NCBI GenBank assembly: GCA_928212115.1
Contig: CAKMRJ010005523.1
Location: 250,064,184 to 250,128,183 of the forward strand
Reading direction: 5' to 3'
Length of the DNA stretch: 64,000 bases
DNA from: Lactuca virosa
Taxonomy: Eukaryota; Streptophyta; Magnoliopsida; Asterales; Asteraceae
The notes beneath the pieces were generated by a model. That model worked only from the letters and a program-made list of their open reading frames with translations, ran no database searches and was not told the origin of the DNA. Of this stretch, positions 56,051-64,000 are shown piece after piece (position 1 is the stretch's first letter; each line of letters opens with the position of its first letter). The position numbers and the translations under genes were made by a program.

Positions 56051-59000
56051 AAGTCTAATAACTCTAATTTGCAAGTATGACTCCACAACCCGACTAGCAA
56101 TCGTAGCTCTTAAAAGGCGCTGTCGAACTTTGATCTAGTCAATGACGCATCCATTAGATAAGGGATCATATATCCTCCATTCTACAAGATATCATATGGA
56201 CTGAGACGTGGATTATGATCATTCTCTCTGTCCATATGTTGTTTCCCGATTTCCAATTTATGACTACCGACTAATTGAACAAATCAAATCAGTCCAGGCT
56301 CGACCGAGCGCTTAGGGTTGTCATCACTAAATCATCGAGGGGCCCATAGATATCGCTTTTATCACTCCAAGGGTAAAAGGAATGGATAAACTTTGACTCA
56401 AATGCTTGCTTGTGTTTACTTATCAAATCACACACAGCAATATGTTTTATAACACCAAGTTACTGGTGCGTTTACATATGTCAATGTGCGACTGACTTGT
56501 AACTACAACTCACACGTATTGGTTTCAAGAATATAAGATATTATCGTCTCACAATCACTCGTGATAAAATCCATGAAGTGATTCAGATGAGCGTGGGTTT
56601 AATCCAATACTCGAATCTAATTCCAGGAGCACTCATGAACACTGCAGCTATGTCCTAGACAAACTACAGACCCATTCATGGCAGTCTTGCCTCAATACCT
56701 ACTTCTAAAGTATGATCGATTGTGGATGGGTTGAATAACCTAGTTATTCGGGAAGTCAAAACATGCAAAGTGAAACATAATAATAATACTAATGCTATAT
56801 GGCCCAAAAAATTTTGAGTCATATTGATTACTTATTATTCATTGTATAATGTTTCGAATAATCAACTTAACACTTGAATTAAACAATAGCTATGCCATGC
56901 TTCAATCATGCACACTATGTTTGTCTAAATAATAGTTATGCCATGCTCCAAGCATGCACATTATGTTTGTCTACGGTCCTTACTTTGTGAAATAGATCAA
57001 TTGAGCACATCTTCAATGAAACCCATTTCACAATTCCAAATCTTTATCACCAGTGTAAGAATTCCATATTCTTGTCACTGCCAGAATGTGTTAGACTCTA
57101 AACTATCATGCAATGATTCCTTTGTAATGTCTAGGTACCAAAAGTCACGGAGACTTGACAAAAAACATTACAAAGTATTCTAATGGAGAGCAATTCCATG
57201 GAAACGAAGTCTCAATTTCAAAGTACATTCCTTTGAACATCCTTCTTGCATTAAGTTTTCTAATCTTTCACAGATTTAAATAATAACTTTCACTTATGGA
57301 AACATTTCCATATTCCCATTTTGACTATCATTTCTAAAAAAGTGTTACCTCTTCTCAGAGTATGTCAATATGGTCCTTTCTAAAATTTAAAATATACTTC
57401 CAACTGTCCATGAGCAACCAATCTTTGGTAAACCTCAGATTGTCCTCCATAATTGCTTAACCATTTTAGTCATATCCAGTTCTAGACCTTTTTCCCTCTT
57501 AATGCCCTAGGCATTTGGAAAATTTAGAACGGATGAATATTACAACACATATAATCGATCCTATATCCGAAGCATAAGGGACATGATTCATGATGTCTCA
57601 CATAAAGACATGATACTAGACCAGTTTTTTGCTATAATATTTCTATTTATATTTGCCATGTTCTCATAATTCGAATTATGAAAAGAGATTTCATAATCAT
57701 AATCGAATTTTAGAACGCAAATAATATTTCCATATATAGAATTTCCTTATGTTGAACCATTCCAACATAAACATTCATATATATAATGACTAAATTGATT
57801 AAAATCTCAATCTAAGCTTTTAGAATTGAAATGAAGTATGAATTCCTCTCCCTTAATTATAGCACAACAACTTTTCAAACCCTGCAACTTTGCAAATTGA
57901 AACTTTTGTTTTCCATAATTAACATGCTAACTTGCAACACTTATCATAATATCATGCTCCCCACTAACATGATAATTATATCCTTATTAGCATAACACTT
58001 ATGCTCCCACTAGCTTTGACATGTATCCAGAAATCAACTGGACTTCTAGAAATCAATACTTATTGACTTTCTTACCAAAGTTCAGATTTCTGATACAAGC
58101 TGCTTTTCGATAAGACTTTATCTAAGCTTCCCAAATCATACACCTTTCCTAGATAGCACACATGTGTGTCTAACAATTTTAGAACTATGAAAGGGATCGT
58201 AATCATAGTCTCAAATGTTTAGACCTTTGCCATTGCTCACAATTCGAATTATGAAAAAGGATTCGTAATCATAATCGAATTTTGAGAAATGCAAATATCA
58301 CAATGCCTAACTATTCAAATCTTCTTAGTGAAAGCGTTTCCTCACAATCATTTTCATGAAGCGGAGAGAAACCTTATGACACTTAGATTTTTATGGTGTA
58401 TGGTGTCCTATCCATGTGAATTTGTCAAACCCATAATCACAAGACAAGGTTAGTGAAAATCCAAACACCATATGGACTGAACTTGTTCAATCTTAATTAT
58501 TGCCACCTGGCAGCACAGGCCGCCCATGTCTTCCAAGTTGTTATGAAAACAAGGAGACTCATAGAACTCACAAGTATAGTCAACTTTTAACTGGAATGAG
58601 CACAGAAATAAGAATATGTCAACACGATAGGTTACAAACCTCAAGTCGTGTGCTAGTGATAAACAATAGGTTTTCTTCTCGATTAGTTCTTGAAACTTGT
58701 CAAGATCTTTAAGACTCCCACTGACCTCTTGACATATAAGATTCTCTATCAAGAATCATTCCTTGACAAAAAAATATTCAAGAGTTAGTGTGGATTCTTA
58801 TCAAGATAAACACTTCGCACAATTGGTCTTAGTTGGTCTTTTTCCTTACCAAGACATCACAACTTACCAATTTCAAATGTACAAGAGTAAAACATTTAAC
58901 TCTACATTTGATGAGTGTTATAAAACTTTCTTAAGATTATGTCACTCAAGGCTACAATCTTAGAGCATGAATCTAAGATTGGTTTTGGGACGAAGTATGA

Positions 59001-59710
59001 CTCATCTTCTTGATTTAACCATTTCAATAATTCACGATTCCTCTTCTTAGCCAAACAAATGCACCAAGATGTCCATAGAGGATCAATTGTGATATGGCTT
59101 TCCATAATCTTTAATATAATCATAAAACAAGATACTCAAGTACTATCCCATCTCTTCGGATTGGAGAAACCTTTATCTTTCTGCCTAATTTGATTCTTCT
59201 TATTCGTTCTGCTACACATTGAAACTTTTCCAACGATTCAGAATTATACTTAATCTTGTAAGTATAACCATATTTACTAAAATTTAGTAAACCATAACGA
59301 ATAGTATTATTGTTCTTTGTGGTGGACCTGACCAGCGCACAACCAAGTGTACATGATCCCCTAGTCCTTCAATTGACTCATATATACATGTGAACAAGAT
59401 ATTAGTCTTAATTTCCCAAAGATGAAAATTCTCATTCATCACACAATACAACTTGCATGATTCCAAGTTTCTATCCAACTGAAACTTGGGTGATGAGAAT
59501 CTTTCTTATTTGGTAAATTTTGACGCTACCACAAACGAAAGAATCAAATCCATCTTCCAATATTGCTATTAATGGAATCATAACAAACAACAATTTTCAC
59601 AAATTCCATTGTAAGGATACTTAAAATAAATAAAATCAAAATTTTCTTTTTTATTTTAAAATTGCGTAAAACTTATCCTTACAATGCAAATACACATGAA
59701 AACTATGTTT
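56051..59710 (-). pseudogene. CoC decayed pol and 3' untranslated region
   Basis: No long frame remains. On the minus strand, ESIEGLGDHVHLVVRWSGPP near 59325-59395 is the counterpart of the integrase start GEGVLDLIHTDVCGPF in CoE. Phrases of the RNRTLLDMV region are traceable near 58980-59060. RT and RNase H are unreadable. Indels and stops follow the pattern of Co1, to which it is more similar than to CoE. Confidence 0.7.
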
Positions 59711-60020
59711 TGTTAGAACAAAGTTCTATTAGGATCGTTAGATTCTATGCAAGCAAACAGTTAAGAATGTAATCAAGAACACAAGAATGGCTTTGAATAT
59801 GTCGTATGATTAATACTTCAACACCTCAGAAGAGCTCGATTAAGAACTTCAACTGTAGAGGTGTTTAGGGTTACAAAACAATGAACGTAATAATCAACAC
59901 GGTCTAATGCATACATGCATGCATATTTATAGTATAACCCTAACAGATAAACACGGATGGACAGGCCCAATCCGGATACAAAACAAAAAAGCCCAAGATG
60001 CAACACAATTAGACTCAACA
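59711..60020 (-). repeat. D 3' LTR, about 310 bp
   Basis: On the minus strand it starts TGTTGAGTCT and ends TTCTAACA. A TATA box (CTATAAATA on the minus strand) is at about 59923-59932. The outer boundary is set by the return of CoC sequence homologous to Co1 near 13800. Confidence 0.7.
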
Positions 60021-60032
60021 ATCTCCCCCTTT
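60021..60032 (-). other. D polypurine tract
   Basis: AAAGGGGGAGAT on the minus strand directly before TGTTGAG. Confidence 0.85.
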
Positions 60033-60052
60033 GCGTCAATGGGACCGAAAGC

Positions 60053-61195
60053 TCACTTCCGTTGAGCTGCAGAAGGCTTCTTTATTGTTTTGAACACCTT
60101 CGGAATGATAGCCAGCAAATGATGACGGAACGTTATGTACCACCGAAGCATGTTAGTAAAATTCTTCTTGTCAGCCTCTGAGTTCTGCTTGCACCGATGT
60201 ATAATGTTGATGATGTGCTCCAAGCAGTCAGTTGAAAATAAATGTTTATCAACAAGAGCGAACAAAAATTTGTGAGCTTCGCCTTTTGTAAACATCACAG
60301 TGAGATGTTTTGAATCTATTTGGCCCATCTTCATCTTATTCACATCTCCTGGTTTCGATGTTGGCTTGATGGTCGGTTTCTTGTTCATTACTTTCGCTAT
60401 CTCTTGATCCATAGCTGCAACCTCATGGATGTAAGAAGCCAACATCCTCTTCAAGTGCTCCAAAATCGGTTCATATTCCCTCGGATTTGTAAGCAGAATA
60501 TTGAATAATAAAATCCAATCATGAGGGTTTAGATTCGGAAGATCTGCTAGAGATATAATCGACACCGAGTTTGCAGAACCTCGTGTGATTTTGAAATTGA
60601 CATTTACAAATCTCCCAGCAGACGTAGGTTTCAGTACCTTGACAGTGATTATTTTCTGTGCGCTCCATGTCAAGTACTGAGGTTGTCCATACTTCAGATA
60701 GAAATCAATAAGCTCTCGGTCAACCTTTGGATGAGGAAAAGGAACCTCAGCAGTCGAATCAAAACAGTGAAACGTGAACGCCTTTCTTGTTATCGGCATA
60801 TCGAACTGCGAGTCCTTAGAATTATCACAGTCAAACGAAGCAACAGGTTCCAACCAATAAACACTTGGAAACTCTATAGCTTGATTGATAAGTGCCTCTT
60901 TAGTCCATAAGGGAAACAAGGCCTTCTTGCAGTTCAAGGCTTCTTCTTCTTCCTTGTTTCTCCTTTCCCTCTCCTCTGCTTCCCTTGCAACCTTCAAGGT
61001 TTCATCAAGCTCTTTGTCTCTCTTCTTTCGCTTGAGAGCCTCAGCAATAGTTTCACCGGATTCGTTACTGCTATCATCATCAATCTCCTTTTGCTTTTCT
61101 TGTGGACCAGAACCTGAAGCTACATTATCCTTCAGTTCGGTTGTAACTTTGACCTTCGGTTGAGCAGTTTCGGTTTCAGTCTTAACCTTCGGTTG
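60053..61195 (-). pseudogene. D extra ORF, C-terminal segment
   Basis: It is the last part of the ORF, in frame from about 61195 to a stop at 60053. It opens with a Lys/Glu-rich charged run (EAEERERRNKEEEEAL), probably helical. A globular region follows (ALFPLWTKEALINQAIEFPS, FYLKYGQPQYLTWSAQK), then ending KVFKTIKKPSAAQRK. I recognise no catalytic motif. Similar proteins are common in Asteraceae genomes, where from memory some are annotated as synaptobrevin/longin-like. I do not see such a domain and would call it a retrotransposon extra ORF. The stop lies about 20 bases before the PPT. Confidence 0.75.
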
Positions 61196-61820
61196 AGAGC
61201 ACCCTCTCCCCCTTGTTTTGGAGCAATAAATCTCTCCGAAACACCCTTCATCTCGTGTAACAATGCAAGGGCGGGAAGAAGTTTTGTTGTAAGATGATTC
61301 CGAATGGTCAAAGTGAGGATAGGATCATGAGCACCAAGAATGTTGGTGAGCATATCCTTCACATCCCCTGCACAGCTGCGAAAAACAGCTCTTTCGGTCT
61401 TTAACAAAGAAATTTCTTTTTCTGCTTGGGCTAGCTGCACTTTCTGTACTTCGATCATGGATGTTTGGCGAGCAAGTTCTTCCTTCAAAGCACTTTCTTT
61501 CGCCAAATCAGCGTGAAGAGATTCAAGTCGAGAATTCACTGAACTGATAAGTGAAGAGTTCTCGGCTTGGATAGAGGAACGCACAACCTCAAACTTAGTT
61601 TGTTCTTCTGAAGAGACTTGGAGAAAGAATCCACAGAAGCATTTACCTTTGCTGCATTTGTATCAGCATGCCCTTTAAGTGACTCAAGAAAAATCTGAGT
61701 ACTATGTACAATTTCAGTAACATCAGTGGTGGCCTTTTGGCAAGAGGAGGTAGACGCATTAACAGCTTTGGTGGATTTGTCAATTGACTCCGTATATTGT
61801 TCAAGAGCAGTGTCCAAAAG
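61196..61820 (-). pseudogene. D extra ORF, coiled-coil segment, two frames
   Basis: Residues such as LESLHADLAKESALKEELAR and VQLAQAEKEISLLKTERAV give heptad-like spacing of Leu and Ile, so a coiled coil is likely. It is preceded by TALEQYTESIDKSTKAVNAS, also helical. The segment uses two frames, with shifts near 61605-61615 and at a G-run near 61196-61213. Coiled coils are described in env-like ORFs of Sireviruses, which fits but does not prove that identity. Confidence 0.72.
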
Positions 61821-63165
61821 GCTTTAAGCACAACACCACTATAGGACTTGTTGTCTTTAATCAACTTATCCAATTTCTCATGAATGCTTTGCAAGTGTTG
61901 ACGTGTGACAGGAGCATCATCATCCTCATCAGTAGGAAGCCGATAGGGACTGAAGTATGTAGAATCATACTCATCATTAGCACCACCGAGAGTGGCACCG
62001 GAGTCGGTTGAAGGTGAGGGTGAAAGGGGTGTAGAAGTAACTGGGGGTTCTGTTTCAGTAGTCGCCCCCGTATCAGATACGTTGACTCCTACTGTCGGTT
62101 CAGGAATAGTGGTGGTAGTGGATTGGGAAAAAATAGGAGTTGGGATTGGAGTTGTAGAAATAGGAATAGACGAAACTGGTGGTAAAGTTGTTTGAGATGT
62201 GGTAGGTGGGGGAATAGGAGGAACCGAAACTGGAACTGTCTGTTTCGGTGATGGAGGTGGGGTTGGAAGTTTGTTATGAGGAGATTCGGTTGGAGTAGGA
62301 GATCGGGGAGGAGTGTTACCTCTCGGTGATGCACGACGAATTTCCTCTTCTTCACCTTTATCGTCATTGTCTGAGCCAGGAGGAGTAGGACTCTTGGACC
62401 TTTTTGCCATCTTTTTAATCTTCTTCGGTTTAGAAGAATCTCCTTTATCAGACTTTCGCTTCTTGGTCTTGGTAGGCTTAGACTTATCCTCCTCTGTTGC
62501 TCTTTCTTGGTAGAGCCCGTTTCCCTCGGTTACTCGGCTTGTCAACACATCTAGGGCAGCCTGCTGTTCAGGAGATAGAACTCTCGGTTCCTTGGGAGGA
62601 AGTTTTCGATAATCAGCGATGAGTTTACTTTCGTCTGTAACACATCTATACATTGTCTCAGGGATAGAGCCAATGTGAGGAAACTTCAGAGGATCAGAAA
62701 TTATGATTTTCTTGGTGTGAAACGTAGCAATAGACGCAACTAGGGCATCCTTCATCACCGGAATTTCCAAAGAATTTATCGCCCTTCTGGTAATGAGAGT
62801 CCAGAATCGTGCACATGAGATTTCAGAATGCCTCGTTGTAGTGTTGAGGCTTTGCACCACTTGAGACCAGATGATCGTCCCATAATCAAGATTGAGACCA
62901 TTGTAAAGGCCGTAGAGAAGGGTTAGGAAAGCCTTGCTGGTGCCATCAGATCCAGCACTTCTCTCTGCCAAACTCTTGATGAGAAGAGTAAGCATTCCAT
63001 TCCATGGGGACGGTAGGCAGGACTTCTTAACCTTCGTTATTGTTGTAAGCACGTCAGTGTATCCCATTTCGTACAACATCGAGAAAAGCTGAGTAGTGGT
63101 GATGAAATCGGGTGAAATCACAGATGAATCCACAGCGAGGTGCAACAGGGAACAAAATCTCCCTT
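61821..63165 (-). pseudogene. D extra ORF, main N-terminal and Pro/Ser/Thr-rich segment
   Basis: About 440 codons. The first 190 residues form a globular region (LLHLAVDSSV, LYEMGYTDVLTTITKVKKS, WNGMLTLLIKSLAERSAG, LNLDYGTIIWSQVVQ, CARFWTLITRRAIN, FHTKKIII). A Lys-rich stretch follows (TKKRKSDKGDSSKPKKIKKM), a possible nuclear localisation signal. Then comes a long Pro/Thr/Ser-rich linker (PPIPPPTTSQTT and similar) and an acidic piece DEYDSTYFSPYRLPTDEDDD. The globular part resembles Asteraceae retrotransposon extra ORFs. The frame ends at a T-run shift near 61820. Confidence 0.75.
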
Positions 63166-63444
63166 TGAAATCGAAGTTTTATGAGAGTGGATTTGGAAGT
63201 AGATTCATTCCTTGTTCTTGTCATAAGAAGCAGTAGAGTAAACCTGCGATAAAAGGGACATCAGAACGGCTTCCACCTGTGTTAGGGCTAGAACCAGTGG
63301 AGAATACTTCAAACACTCAACCACCTGCAGCATATACGAATCGTACAGAAACGGATTGAGTTCAATAATCATGTTCTGATTGGGCTTGATCGAAAGCAAT
63401 GTGGACGAAGCAGTCTGATCGTGAACGGATGAAGAAGTCGCCAT
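63166..63444 (-). pseudogene. D extra ORF, N-terminal end
   Basis: It starts MATSSSVHDQTASS at 63444 (an upstream in-frame Met is less likely). Key phrases are IIELNPFLYDSYMLQVVECL, KYSPLVLALTQVE and SQVYSTASYDKNKE. A TGA at 63202-63204 interrupts it. The reading then continues in the same frame (HSHKTSIS) to a one-base shift in a G-run near 63165, where it joins the next segment. A TATA-like box lies 94 bases upstream of the ATG. Confidence 0.75.
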
Positions 63445-63537
63445 TGTTGATCGAAGAAAGAAGATGAACAGTTTGAAACTTGCCTTGTAATTTTGAGAGA
63501 ATTTGTTGCTGGTAAAAGACAAATAAAAGAAGAAACC

Positions 63538-63546
63538 CTTTATATA
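63538..63546 (-). promoter_or_regulatory. TATA-like box before the D extra ORF
   Basis: TATATAAAG on the minus strand, 94 bases upstream of the ATG at 63444. That distance would leave a 5' untranslated region of roughly 60-70 bases. It is not in an LTR. Confidence 0.55.
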
Positions 63547-63580
63547 CCGTTGCTAGGAGAGAGAAAAATCATCATGATAA

Positions 63581-63660
63581 TGACGCGGTCACTAAAACGT
63601 CGCCTGAAAAAGCGCGATGTGACAGGTTGGTTACTCCCAGGTATACGTCAGCACGCGTGG
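63581..63660 (-). promoter_or_regulatory. TGACG-rich stretch upstream of the TATA-like box
   Basis: TGAC-GCG-GTCA at 63581-63591 and TGACGT (minus strand) at 63645-63650, near CCACGCGTG-like bases at 63652-63660. Such TGACG words are bound by plant TGA-type bZIP factors. Function here is inferred. Confidence 0.4.
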
Positions 63661-64000
63661 GTAGTGAGACCGTTCAAATTCACGCGCCCAAATTCTTATC
63701 CTCAATCATCGTTTGAAATTCAGTTGCGCTCCAAGATATAGAATTACCCCTGTTTCGCCAAAAAATAAACACAAATCGAACTAACAGCAACCAGAATGTT
63801 GGAAAATTAAAATTTTCGTGCAATAGAGTGACAAAAGATAAAGAAATAAAGCAAATGTGTATTGGATGTGAGTGATGTCTCATTATAAGACAGAAAGCAG
63901 GGGATTCCGGGCAAGAATCGCTTCCTTCAAAGTCAAGAGAGACTTGAAGTGCTTGTGTGGGTTCCCGTGAAATAACGATCAAATGTTTGTAGAGAAACAT
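63661..64000 (-). other. D internal sequence, unassigned
   Basis: An open stretch of 106 codons runs off the window edge (63680-64000), but its residues show no pol, gag or other recognised motif. It may be non-coding leader of the extra ORF or the 3' end of another reading frame. Confidence 0.4.

Larger units (their letters stand above)
40253..59710 (-). mobile_element. CoC: decayed Ty1/copia element, minus strand, hosting GyB and D
   Basis: The 3' LTR starts at 40253 (TGATGGGTTTTGAGCA) and is split by GyB. It ends at 56035 next to a polypurine tract. The internal region runs to 59710, where element D inserts. Gag and the 5' LTR are off-window. The LTR is a relative of the CoE and Co1 LTRs. 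Pol is reduced to phrases, as in Co1. Confidence 0.9.
59711..64000 (-). mobile_element. D: LTR retrotransposon with extra ORF, 3' end only
   Basis: On the minus strand an extra ORF (63444 to 60053) is followed by a polypurine tract and an LTR (60020-59711), then CoC DNA. Pol, gag and the 5' LTR would lie beyond 64000. The arrangement, with a large non-pol ORF between pol and the 3' LTR, is that of Sirevirus-type copia elements, but I cannot see pol here, so the superfamily is not proven. No second TSD copy is available. Confidence 0.7.

Noticed and set aside
59711..60020. Reading the D LTR as part of CoC
   Set aside because: CoC sequence homologous to Co1 stops at 59710, and the D LTR has its own TG...CA ends and adjacent PPT.
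59818..60039. 73-codon minus-strand ORF across the D LTR
   Set aside because: It overlaps the PPT and LTR and has no motif, so it is likely chance.
60053..63444. D extra ORF as an ordinary host gene
   Set aside because: It ends at a PPT and LTR in the element orientation and resembles repeated Asteraceae retrotransposon ORFs. Capture of host sequence in the past cannot be excluded.

Overview
The window looks like plant nuclear DNA made almost entirely of transposable elements. I found no host gene, tRNA or rRNA gene that I can support. Ty3/gypsy chromoviruses with clustered CpG palindromes in their LTRs, Ty1/copia elements, and an extra-ORF retrotransposon of a type I associate with Asteraceae suggest a composite, probably lettuce (Lactuca) or a close relative. 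The species is inferred from memory of such repeats, not proven. Labels used below: G, Gy1, Co1, S1, GyA, S2, GyF, S3, CoC, GyB, CoE and D.

Layout. 1-10413: a copia remnant (G) split by a decayed minus-strand gypsy chromovirus (Gy1, 163-9461). 10436-18273: a complete but decayed plus-strand copia element (Co1) with target-site duplication (TSD) TTTGG. 18279-20141: AT-rich sequence with no recognised gene. 20142-22203: a solo LTR (S1, TSD AATAC). From about 22209 a plus-strand gypsy element (GyA) runs in four pieces to 40252. It is interrupted by solo LTR S2 (25492-28090, TSD GCCAG) and by the minus-strand gypsy element GyF (28515-39121, TSD AGTTG). GyF is itself interrupted by solo LTR S3 (32105-35358, TSD CTTTC). 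At 40253 GyA is cut by a minus-strand copia element (CoC, to 59710). CoC contains the plus-strand gypsy-like element GyB (40916-55930, TSD CCATC). GyB contains the young minus-strand copia element CoE (44502-52335, TSD ATTAC) and a hAT-like MITE (53089-53706). CoC is also cut at 59711 by element D, which runs off the window.

The nesting gives relative ages: GyA is older than CoC, CoC than GyB, and GyB than CoE. CoE is the only nearly intact element. Its two LTRs differ by three substitutions and one 6-bp indel, and its gag-pol frame has a single frameshift. GyF has lost its reverse transcriptase. GyB has LTRs, PBS and PPT but no recognisable gag-pol. Element D carries a large extra ORF next to its 3' LTR, preceded by its own TATA-like box.

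The most interesting recurrent patterns are four. (1) Strong 5' splice-donor words occur in the LTRs of all the gypsy and copia families examined, and splice-acceptor words sit directly before the gag ATG in four of them, so the primer-binding site would lie in a leader intron. (2) Each gypsy LTR family has its own clustered CpG palindrome. (3) A telobox hairpin directly precedes the TATA box in four gypsy LTR families. (4) A roughly 45-bp module beginning ATAAAGAACG is reused, often in tandem, across LTR families.
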